DNA of 64,000 nucleotides, from contig NZ_LN794158.1 of NCBI RefSeq assembly GCF_000953015.1, positions 1,178,001 through 1,242,000 of the forward strand, read 5' to 3'. Positions 55,775 through 63,210 of the stretch are shown here, in pieces; position 1 is the first letter of the stretch, and the number at the start of each line of letters is the position of its first letter. Origin of the DNA: Candidatus Methylopumilus turicensis (lineage in GTDB: Bacteria; Pseudomonadota; Gammaproteobacteria; Burkholderiales; Methylophilaceae). The notes beneath the pieces are model-generated. The model did no database searches and was not told where the DNA came from. It saw only the letters and a program-made list of their open reading frames with translations. Position numbers and translations under genes: made by a program.

Positions 55775-57343
55775 TTACCAATCGTAGCCGACACGGAAAT
55801 GCAACCTTGTGTCACCTTCAACCACTGGGCCGGCACTCCGTAAAGCCTTTGCAAGCTCAACCTGGGCAAACATTTTATGCCAGCCTTTAAGACGCAAACC
55901 AAGGCCGTAAGAAGCTAAATTAAAAGTATCGGTTTGTTTGGGGAGCGGGTCGTTCACGCTTAAATGCGCAGCATCATAGAATGCAAGGCCATGCATATCG
56001 GCAATTTTGCCGGAGACATATTTAGCAAGTGGCGGCGTGCGCAGCTCAAAAGAGGTATTAATCCCCTGGTCGCCAAATGCTGAAGATTCCAAATAGCCCC
56101 TTACCGTGTCTAAGCCCCCTGCCACAAATTGCTCACTTGAAATAAGCGGCTGGTTTGACAATTGACCATTGACGTTGGCATACACCTGCCAGCCTTTGTA
56201 TATGTTTTGAGTGTGCTTAAGCCCAGCACGAATATAAGCAAAATCTGACTGCGCTAAATAGCGCTTATTGGCAAACTCTTGTTCATCGTTACCCAAGCCA
56301 CGCACTGAAAAAGTCACGCCAGTATTCAATTGCGTGGTGCTATCTTCGCCTTTAAGCGTGGCATCGTAGCCCATATTAAAAGGCGTGTATGCGATAGGCG
56401 TATTAAAACTATCCGAGCCCAGCACACCCACTGTTTCTTTAAAGTCTTTATAGTCAACACCCAAGGTGAGGCTGTGATAGTAAGTTTTTAGCGCTGGCAA
56501 AGGATGGATATAGCGCATGCCGACGATATTACCGTTACCGATCACTTTGTAGTCGCCCACTGCACTGATGTTACTTTTTGAAACTACGCCATACATCACC
56601 CAATAATCCCCAGCATAAGGAATCATATAAGTGCCTGAAACCACTTTAGTTTCGTTTAAATCTTCCGGCGTCACCTGAAAGCTCATGTTTAAACTATGGC
56701 CTGCTTGCCATAGATTGTCATAACGCATATAGCCGCTCAAGCGGGTTTCGGTGGTGTTATTGGAATAGCGGTTATTAAGCTCAATGCCGTTATGAAAAGG
56801 CAAGCTATCTTGCACTTTAAGATCCACTTCCACCTTGCCTGGCGTTTTGGATGGACGCAAAATGGGCGTTACACTTCGATCAGCGCTCCCATTGACAGCA
56901 GCCATTTGTTTTTGAATTTGGGTGAAGTTAGGAATAGTGCCTTCGGCAAAGTCTGGCACCTTATGCTTAATAGCGCCTAGCGCATAATAATGAGCGCCAA
57001 GCACGCGTAATTTTGCCACTTTGCCTTCTACTACCTCAAGCTTTACCACGCCCGAACCAACATCTTGTTCAGGAATATTCACGAGCACCGTCAAAAAGCC
57101 TGCGTCATGAAAGGTTTTTTCTAACGCCCCGCGCGCTAACTCTACGTCGTCTACACTTTTGGCTTCACCAAGAAAAGGATAAACGGCTTGCTCGATATTG
57201 TCAGTCGACAACACCGTATTGCCTTGAATTCGGTATTCCATAATGTCGAATACATTTTTTTCAGCTTCTGCATATGCAGCTAAGCTCAGTATCAACATCG
57301 GAATTAATAATAAAATTCGCACCTGATTTTTCTCAATCTTCAT
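55775..57343 (-). CDS. Two-partner secretion transporter (TpsB; ShlB/FhaC/HecB family)
   Basis: Outer-membrane transporter for the adjacent FHA-like adhesin. The 522-residue protein has a signal peptide (about 1-25), two POTRA domains (about 30-105, MEYRIQGNTVLSTDNIEQAV; and about 107-180), and a 16-strand-type barrel starting at about 190 (PFHNGIELNNRYS). It contains the conserved LDTVRGYLES motif of the plug/loop L6 (VRGY) and ends RLHFRVGYDW. Length and order fit FhaC relatives. It precedes the adhesin gene by about 135 bp on the same strand. Confidence 0.93.
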   Translation of the reverse strand: MKIEKNQVRILLLIPMLILSLAAYAEAEKNVFDIMEYRIQGNTVLSTDNIEQAVYPFLGEAKSVDDVELARGALEKTFHDAGFLTVLVNIPEQDVGSGVVKLEVVEGKVAKLRVLGAHYYALGAIKHKVPDFAEGTIPNFTQIQKQMAAVNGSADRSVTPILRPSKTPGKVEVDLKVQDSLPFHNGIELNNRYSNNTTETRLSGYMRYDNLWQAGHSLNMSFQVTPEDLNETKVVSGTYMIPYAGDYWVMYGVVSKSNISAVGDYKVIGNGNIVGMRYIHPLPALKTYYHSLTLGVDYKDFKETVGVLGSDSFNTPIAYTPFNMGYDATLKGEDSTTQLNTGVTFSVRGLGNDEQEFANKRYLAQSDFAYIRAGLKHTQNIYKGWQVYANVNGQLSNQPLISSEQFVAGGLDTVRGYLESSAFGDQGINTSFELRTPPLAKYVSGKIADMHGLAFYDAAHLSVNDPLPKQTDTFNLASYGLGLRLKGWHKMFAQVELAKALRSAGPVVEGDTRLHFRVGYDW

Positions 57344-57448
57344 TGTTTATTGCCAGCAGCACTAAAAATGACTGCTTGATGGATAGTACTTAACATTCAG
57401 GCTAATTTTAGTTACCTTACGTTACATTAAAATGACATCTCAATATGA

Positions 57449-57482
57449 GTAAACGCACCCTTGCAAGCAAGGGTGCGTTTAC
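57449..57482 (-). terminator. Strong 15-bp hairpin between the secreted-protein gene and the TpsB gene
   Basis: GTAAACGCACCCTTG (57449-57463) pairs perfectly with CAAGGGTGCGTTTAC (57468-57482) across a 4-nt loop. It starts 40 bp after the stop codon at 57522 on the minus strand. There is no long T-run after the stem, but the stem itself is very stable. It probably ends the PEP-CTERM/secreted-protein transcript or protects its 3' end, leaving about 105 bp for the TpsB promoter. Confidence 0.7.
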
Positions 57483-57521
57483 ATTTACAAAACAGCTATA
57501 AAAGCCTGCTAAAACTATTTC

Positions 57522-58958
57522 TTAGTAGTACAATTGCATAGGTGCGCAGTTGTTACCGAACTTAGTACCTTTAGCAACAAAAGTACCAACTTCACATGCT
57601 GAACCACCCATTGGAGACAACGCCATACCGCGACCTACATCAGTACAAGTTGCTGGATTACCTAAACCAGTTGCAATCTCGCCAATTAATGTTTCTGCAT
57701 AAGTACCTTGAGCTGATGCCGGAACGAACGTGTTCATTTCCATTACAAATTTGTAGCTACCGTTAACCATCGTAGCGCGTGCAGTTGTTGTATCGCCAGC
57801 CTCAGGGTGAACGCCATCAATCTTGACATATTTGTAAGCTGCAGCCGGTAGATTTTCTAGTGAAACAACACCTAGGCCAAAGTTTTGTGTTGCATGGCTA
57901 TTAATTGTTGTCAAAGCTGTTCGAACACCTGAAGTGCCAGACTGCTCAGTCACTGTAAATGTATCTGATGCTTGAGCAACAGTAGCTGGAGAAGTCTGAC
58001 CTGCTGGAGCACCTGATGCACATGGGTTATTCAAGAAGAATGCATTTGATGAAGCTTGTGTACCTGATGTACCAGTACGACGCACCAAGTTAACATTTTT
58101 ACCAGTACCAGCAGCACCTAAGATTGGAGCCCAATCAGTTTGGTAGCCACCACCATTTTGCACGATCGCTGCATATTGTGCAGAAGTAATATTAGGTGCA
58201 TTCGTTGGGCTGAATGATGCATCTGCAGAATCCGCTGCTGCTGTTGATGCATAAATACCTTGCGCCACTTGAAGCGCGCGGTAAAGTTTTGTTGTTACAA
58301 CAATACCAAAAGCTTGTTGTACGTTTGTTGCAGATTCAGTACCGTAAGCGCTGACGTCATAACCCCACAATTTTGCTTCAACATCTGAGAAACCACCTTG
58401 TGGTAACGCTGGTGCTGAGTCAGCCAAAGCAGCTGCAGTACCGCGATTACAATTGAATGACACAGGAATCGTAGTCGCGCCACCAGTTAAGTATGAAGGG
58501 TTATTTGTTGGTGTGTAAACACCAGAGCCACTACATGTTGCTGTACCAACGTTTTTAACGCGTTGCAAAACTGCTGGGAATGCTGAACCATCTGGAGCTG
58601 TACCAAGTGAAGCTGGCATATGCGGAGCATAAGCGTTGAAAGAACCACCGGATACTGTATGGTATAAAACTGTTACTGCACCAGCGCGTGTACAAGCGTA
58701 AGCATTAAAATCACCAAGACCACCTGGCTTACCCGCTGCTGTGTTGCTAGTGAAAATACTGACTGAGTTTGCATCACAACCACGTGCAAAGCTGTCAAAT
58801 ACGTTGAATGTTGGTGCTGAAGCACCTGACAACCAAACTTCTTGTAATGTACCTGCAGTACGTGCAGACACTACGTTTGCTTGCGTTACTGGCGCCGCAA
58901 ATGCTTGACCAGCAACCAAAGTTGCTGCAACAGCTAATGCTAATTTAGTTAATTTCAT
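57522..58958 (-). CDS. Secreted Ala/Thr-rich protein of unknown function, possibly PBP-like
   Basis: A 478-residue exported protein: signal peptide 1-21 (LALAVAATLVAGQAFA), mature part rich in Ala, Thr, Ser, Gly with six or more cysteines likely in disulfides. The opening EVWLSGASAPTFNVFDSFAR and a later GGFSDVEAKLWGYD recall the S-D and ligand-loop regions of periplasmic phosphate-binding-like proteins, but this is weak. No sorting signal at the C-terminus, which ends NNCAPMQLYY. It follows the PEP-CTERM gene by 29 bp and is followed by a strong hairpin, so the two form a short operon just upstream of the two-partner secretion genes. Confidence 0.72.
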   Translation of the reverse strand: MKLTKLALAVAATLVAGQAFAAPVTQANVVSARTAGTLQEVWLSGASAPTFNVFDSFARGCDANSVSIFTSNTAAGKPGGLGDFNAYACTRAGAVTVLYHTVSGGSFNAYAPHMPASLGTAPDGSAFPAVLQRVKNVGTATCSGSGVYTPTNNPSYLTGGATTIPVSFNCNRGTAAALADSAPALPQGGFSDVEAKLWGYDVSAYGTESATNVQQAFGIVVTTKLYRALQVAQGIYASTAAADSADASFSPTNAPNITSAQYAAIVQNGGGYQTDWAPILGAAGTGKNVNLVRRTGTSGTQASSNAFFLNNPCASGAPAGQTSPATVAQASDTFTVTEQSGTSGVRTALTTINSHATQNFGLGVVSLENLPAAAYKYVKIDGVHPEAGDTTTARATMVNGSYKFVMEMNTFVPASAQGTYAETLIGEIATGLGNPATCTDVGRGMALSPMGGSACEVGTFVAKGTKFGNNCAPMQLYY

Positions 58959-58987
58959 TTTATGTCCTTAGATATTGTAATAAATAA

Positions 58988-59791
58988 TTAAACTGATTTA
59001 CGACGGCGAGCAATAAAGCCCATTAATCCAATACCAGCTAACATCATTGCAGTTGTATCCGCTTCCGGAACAGCTGCTACTGGTGCTGAAGCCACATAAG
59101 ACAAAACACCATCAGCTGATAAGTTGAAATATGGATTAAAACCAGCATTGTTCAATTGTGTTGCTGTAACTAGTTGCAAGCCATTGCCAGCAACACTTGT
59201 TAAATTCCAAACATTTAAGTTTGTACCAACTAAACCGTTTGCATCTGAACCAAAGGCTCCAACTTTACCTGCATTACCACCGTAGGCAGATGAAACACCA
59301 ACGTAAGCATTGCCGTTACTTGCATTATTAAAGCTACCGCCATCAGCAACGGCATTGTGTGATGCAGCACCATTGTTTGCATTGATGTAAACGTCAAATG
59401 ATGACAATGCAGTAGTTAATGTTGAATTTGAAATACGAGCCATCACACCAGCACCAGTAGTGAACAATGACTGCGCACCAGCACCTGAACCCAATGCATC
59501 ACCAGCAAACACAGCGTATTGAGCAGTACCCATGTTTGCAGCAGCTGTGAAAGAGTTCCATGCTGCTGACTGATCAACATTTGTTGAAAGATTCCAAGAA
59601 GCATCAGCAGTTTGAACGAAAGATTCCTTGGTGAAACCTAGATCGAATGTTGCAGAAACAGCACCTGTTGAATCAAACAATGACAAGATTAAACTTGAAT
59701 TACCGCTAGCTGATGTTGCGATTGCAGCACTGGCTGGAACAGCAGCAACCAACGCTAGAGAAGCTACTAAAGCTTTAAATTTGAATTTCAT
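58988..59791 (-). CDS. PEP-CTERM sorted secreted protein
   Basis: A 267-residue exported protein and likely XrtB substrate. Signal peptide about 1-23 (LVASLALVAAVPASAA); mature part of low-complexity beta-type sequence rich in Asn, Ala, Gly, Ser; C-terminal sorting signal AAVPEADTTAMMLAGIGLMG followed by FIARRRKSV, i.e. the Pro-Glu motif (PEA in place of PEP), one hydrophobic helix and an Arg-rich tail. No cysteine is evident. Function beyond sorting is unknown; such proteins are often matrix or floc components. Two copies of an 18-bp repeat lie 100-260 bp upstream and may be operator sites. Confidence 0.92.
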   Translation of the reverse strand: MKFKFKALVASLALVAAVPASAAIATSASGNSSLILSLFDSTGAVSATFDLGFTKESFVQTADASWNLSTNVDQSAAWNSFTAAANMGTAQYAVFAGDALGSGAGAQSLFTTGAGVMARISNSTLTTALSSFDVYINANNGAASHNAVADGGSFNNASNGNAYVGVSSAYGGNAGKVGAFGSDANGLVGTNLNVWNLTSVAGNGLQLVTATQLNNAGFNPYFNLSADGVLSYVASAPVAAVPEADTTAMMLAGIGLMGFIARRRKSV

Positions 59792-59893
59792 AAAATTTCC
59801 TTTAAGAATACTACTTAAAAAAACAAAACATCACTTAAAATTTACGCGAAGTAGACTTTAAGGCGCTACTGTTAAATTTTTATGATGCTCATA

Positions 59894-59911
59894 TAGTGCT
59901 TTCGGACTATA
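59894..59911. promoter_or_regulatory. 18-bp repeat, candidate operator, copy 1
   Basis: TAGTGCTTTCGGACTATA, identical to the copy at 60033-60050. The first 16 bases form an imperfect palindrome, TAGTGC-TTTC-GGACTA, matching in five of six arm positions, the size of a typical dimeric LuxR/NarL-type binding site. It lies 103 bp upstream of the PEP-CTERM start. The EpsA regulator at the end of the window is a candidate binder; this is inference. Confidence 0.55.
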
Positions 59912-60032
59912 TGCACGAACTTAGCTACTAAAATATTCAATCAAACATGAACCAAAAAATTAATACAAAAAACTTTTTTTGTTCATTCTTTGCACTATAA
60001 ACATGAAGTATTGCAATAGTTTTATCAACGCC

Positions 60033-60050
60033 TAGTGCTTTCGGACTATA
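60033..60050. promoter_or_regulatory. 18-bp repeat, candidate operator, copy 2
   Basis: Identical copy of the 59894-59911 sequence in the same orientation, 139 bp further upstream of the PEP-CTERM gene. An exact 18-base match in a 505-bp gap is not expected by chance. The spacing is about thirteen helical turns, compatible with DNA looping, though that is speculative. Confidence 0.55.
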
Positions 60051-60296
60051 AAAAATAATTTTCTTTTACCTGATAATGATTCAATAAAACCGCTCAAATC
60101 CAAGCCCATTCTTAAGCCAATGATGAACTGAGGCCAGTAAATGGTGTGATGTGCAAAAACCAGCGATGTCACATTTGCGTCATTAAAAATACGTATGATT
60201 GCAATCCATCAATAAGATGATCCATCATAACAATCATGGCCTTTAGCAACGTGCTTTTGCCATACACAACATCTTTTATATATATAAGGAGTCGCC

Positions 60297-61040
60297 ATGG
60301 TGACAAACAACTGTTTCTGCCGTCATATTATTCAGCGCGCATTAGCCATTTTATTCGCAAGCGTCAGCTTGCTGGCACACGCTGGCGTACAAGAGGATAT
60401 TGCAACGATCCAATCAACGCTTGAAAGCAGAACGCCTCCAGTTAAAGCGAGGAGCGTGAAACCTTCGCCGATTGCTGGTTTATATGAAGTATTTGTCCAG
60501 GGCAATTTGATTTATACGGATAAAAACTTTTCTTACGTGATCGTTAATGGTGCGATGATGGACACGACGAGCAAGAAGAATCTAACTGAAGAAAGCTTAA
60601 AACAACTGACGACCATTAAATTTAGCGAGCTCCCTCTACAAAATGCGATTGAAATAAAAAAGGGTTCTGGTGCTTACAAGTTCGCAGTATTTAGTGATCC
60701 AGATTGTCCTTATTGCAAGTCGTTAGAAAGTGGCTTAGCAAAAGCTGGCATAAGCAATTACACCGCCTATATCTTTTTGCTTCCATTAAAAACCTTGCAC
60801 CCCGATGCGGCGACAAAATCTGAATCCATCTGGTGCGCTAAAGATAAAGCGGAAGCATGGACTAATTTTATGGTGAAAGGCACAGCGCCAGAAAAGGCAA
60901 ACTGTGACAATCCACTCTCTGCAAATGAAAAGCTTGCTGTTGAAATAGGTGTTTCAGGCACGCCTTCTATTTACTTAAAGAACGGCCATCAAACCCAAAA
61001 CCCTCAAGAATTGGTGGCGGCGATAAAGGCGCATCAATAA
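60297..61040 (+). CDS. DsbC-like periplasmic thiol:disulfide interchange protein
   Basis: A 247-residue exported protein-disulfide isomerase. Signal peptide about 10-29 (ALAILFASVSLLAHAG); N-terminal dimerisation domain (about 31-110, SPIAGLYEVFVQGNLIYTDK); thioredoxin-fold domain with the redox motif CPYC at 137-140 and the cis-proline loop SGTPS at 220-224; two more cysteines (180, 203) probably form the structural disulfide. AAGGAG sits six bases before the ATG. It could help fold the Cys-rich secreted protein at 57522. The TPR gene follows 79 bp downstream. Confidence 0.92.
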   Translation: MVTNNCFCRHIIQRALAILFASVSLLAHAGVQEDIATIQSTLESRTPPVKARSVKPSPIAGLYEVFVQGNLIYTDKNFSYVIVNGAMMDTTSKKNLTEESLKQLTTIKFSELPLQNAIEIKKGSGAYKFAVFSDPDCPYCKSLESGLAKAGISNYTAYIFLLPLKTLHPDAATKSESIWCAKDKAEAWTNFMVKGTAPEKANCDNPLSANEKLAVEIGVSGTPSIYLKNGHQTQNPQELVAAIKAHQ

Positions 61041-61119
61041 TCATCTGGCAACATCAATTTAGTGAGTCTGGTTAATCCCTACACCTAAGTGATCGTAATA
61101 AAAATAAGGACTCGCAACG

Positions 61120-63126
61120 TTGAGAAACAAAGCCGCAACATCCGAACCATTGAATGAAATGCTGATGAAAGGCTACGCTTTTCATCAACAAGGCTATTTA
61201 AAAGATGCGCAGGTGATTTACCAGCAGATTCTCAATCGGCAACCTATGCATTTTGATGCATTGCAGCTTGCCGGCGCGATTGCTTTAGAGACTAAGCATT
61301 ATGAGCAAGCATTGTCGTTATTATCTAAAGCAATCAAGTTGCATCCTGATTATGGCTTAATACATTACAACCTTGGGATCGCCTTTCAAGCGCTCAATCA
61401 GTTTAAGTCAGCAATCTCATGTTATGACGAAGCCATTCGCCTCACCCCTGACTTTGCGAGTGCGTACTCTAATCGGGGAGATGCCCTTCAGGCCACAAAT
61501 CAATTGCAGGCCGCCATCGACAGTTACAACCAGGCCATTGATCTAAATCCTGATTATTTTGAGGCTTATTCCAATCGTGGGAATGCGCTTCAATCACTCA
61601 AACAATATCAGGAGGCAATAGCGAGTTATGAAAAGGCCATTCGCTTAAATCCTCATTTTGCTGAAGCTTATTCCAATCAAGGTAACGTTCTTCAGGAATT
61701 GAAACAGTTCGAAACTGCGGTTGCGAGTTATGACCAAGCTATTCGCCTTAACCCCAATTATTTTGAGGCCTACTCCAATCGTGGGAATGCACTGCGCAAA
61801 GCTAAATTTTACGATATCGCGATCGCTAGCCATGCGCAGGCGATTAAGCTAAATCCCAATTATGCTGAAGCGTACTGCAATCGCGGCAATGTTTACTTGG
61901 CGCTAAGCAATTTAGACCAAGCTATTGTTGACTTCAATAAAGCGATTAACTTAAAGCCTCAATTCTTTGAGGCTTATTCGAACCGTGGCAGAGCATATCT
62001 AGAACGCCGCCAATACGATAAAGCCATGGCTGATTTAGACAAAGCACTCAGCATTAATCCCCACTATATTCCAGCACTGATACATCGCGGAAATACAATA
62101 AAAGACCTCAAGCCAATCAATTCAACTAGTGCCAAACAGGCAATGGCCAATTATGATAAAGCGATTAACATTGACCCTGAATTTGCTGACGCTTACTTTA
62201 ATAAAGCCCTGCTTAAACTCTTATTAGGTGAATATGAAGAAGGCTGGGCACTTTATGAGTGGCGCTGGAAAGGAGGCGATTTAGCCTTGAGAAACTTTTC
62301 ACAATCTTTATGGCTAGGTGACACAGCCATAAAGGATAAAATCATTCTGATCCATGTAGAACAGGGGCTTGGGGATGCCATACAATTCTGTCGCTACATC
62401 GCCATGGTTGAAGGACTTGCGCCTAAGCAAATTATCTTAGAAGCACCTGAAGCGATTATTTCATTGTTATCCACGCTAAAAAACGAAGTGACACTGATTA
62501 AGCAAGGTGATGCGATTCCAGAGTTTGATTTACATTGCCCAATGATGAGCTTGCCGCACGCTTTTAAGACGAATGTATCTAGTATCCCTGCAGAAATTCC
62601 ATATGTATTTGCAGAAAAAAATAAAACCAAAGAATGGCGGGATAAATTAGGGCTTAAATCACCACTAAAAATAGGCCTTGTATGGTCAGGTTCTACCACA
62701 CACAAAAATGACCACAATCGTAGCTTGCTGCTAAAGCAATTAACACCGCTCCTGGATCTTCCTTTTGAGTTTCATAGCTTACAAAAAGAAATCAGACCCA
62801 ATGATTTAGATACATTAAATGCCTTAAAGCAAATACATCAACATCAAGATGCGCTGAATGATTTTTCTGATACTGCCGCACTAATTGAAAATATGGATTT
62901 AGTCATTTCAGTGGATACTTCGGTGGCGCATCTGGCCGGTGTCTTGGGTAAGAAAGTGTTTATTTTATTACCGTTTGCACCTGATTACCGCTGGATGCTA
63001 GATAGAAGCGATAGCCCATGGTACCCAACTGCAACCTTGTTTAGGCAACCAGAAATTGACGACTGGAAAAGTGTGATCCATCAAGTAAGGTTAGCGTTAC
63101 ATGATTTTGAACAAACGGATGATTAA
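61120..63126 (+). CDS. TPR-repeat protein with C-terminal glycosyltransferase-like domain
   Basis: A 668-residue cytoplasmic protein. About ten tetratricopeptide repeats span residues 15-390, with the consensus of the form AxxxYxQAIxLNPxYFEAYSN. The C-terminal part (about 400-660) resembles the GT9/GT41-like domain found behind TPRs in many proteobacteria: HVEQGLGDAIQFCRYI, KIGLVWSGSTTHKNDHNRSL, LVISVDTSVAHLAGVLGK and LLPFAPDYRWMLDR. TTG at 61120 is the start, supported by AAGGA nine bases upstream. It may glycosylate a protein or act in surface-glycan assembly. Ends convergently with epsA. Confidence 0.87.
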   Translation: MRNKAATSEPLNEMLMKGYAFHQQGYLKDAQVIYQQILNRQPMHFDALQLAGAIALETKHYEQALSLLSKAIKLHPDYGLIHYNLGIAFQALNQFKSAISCYDEAIRLTPDFASAYSNRGDALQATNQLQAAIDSYNQAIDLNPDYFEAYSNRGNALQSLKQYQEAIASYEKAIRLNPHFAEAYSNQGNVLQELKQFETAVASYDQAIRLNPNYFEAYSNRGNALRKAKFYDIAIASHAQAIKLNPNYAEAYCNRGNVYLALSNLDQAIVDFNKAINLKPQFFEAYSNRGRAYLERRQYDKAMADLDKALSINPHYIPALIHRGNTIKDLKPINSTSAKQAMANYDKAINIDPEFADAYFNKALLKLLLGEYEEGWALYEWRWKGGDLALRNFSQSLWLGDTAIKDKIILIHVEQGLGDAIQFCRYIAMVEGLAPKQIILEAPEAIISLLSTLKNEVTLIKQGDAIPEFDLHCPMMSLPHAFKTNVSSIPAEIPYVFAEKNKTKEWRDKLGLKSPLKIGLVWSGSTTHKNDHNRSLLLKQLTPLLDLPFEFHSLQKEIRPNDLDTLNALKQIHQHQDALNDFSDTAALIENMDLVISVDTSVAHLAGVLGKKVFILLPFAPDYRWMLDRSDSPWYPTATLFRQPEIDDWKSVIHQVRLALHDFEQTDD

Positions 63127-63191
63127 GTTTAGCTGGGCTTAAATAGAGGAATATGTCATCAATTTATCACTAAGAAAAAGTAGCTAAAAGC

Positions 63192-63210
63192 CGATATTGC
63201 TCAAATATCG
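63192..63210. terminator. Hairpin terminator between the convergent TPR gene and epsA
   Basis: CGATATT (63192-63198) pairs perfectly with AATATCG (63204-63210) around a 5-nt loop. It abuts the epsA stop codon; on the minus strand it is followed within two bases by TTTT. On the plus side it lies 65 bp after the TPR gene. Probably serves as a terminator for epsA, perhaps for both. Confidence 0.6.

Larger units (their letters stand above)
59792..60296. other. Divergent intergenic region with two 18-bp repeats
   Basis: 505 bp between the PEP-CTERM gene (minus) and the DsbC-like gene (plus). It must hold promoters for both. The repeats at 59894 and 60033 are nearer the PEP-CTERM side. An AAGGAG ribosome site precedes the DsbC-like ATG by six bases. 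No open frame or other structure was seen. Confidence 0.5.

Noticed and set aside
61560-62000. Spaced similar sequences that could suggest a CRISPR-like array
   Set aside because: They are in-frame TPR codons about 102 bp apart within one gene, with diverged copies.
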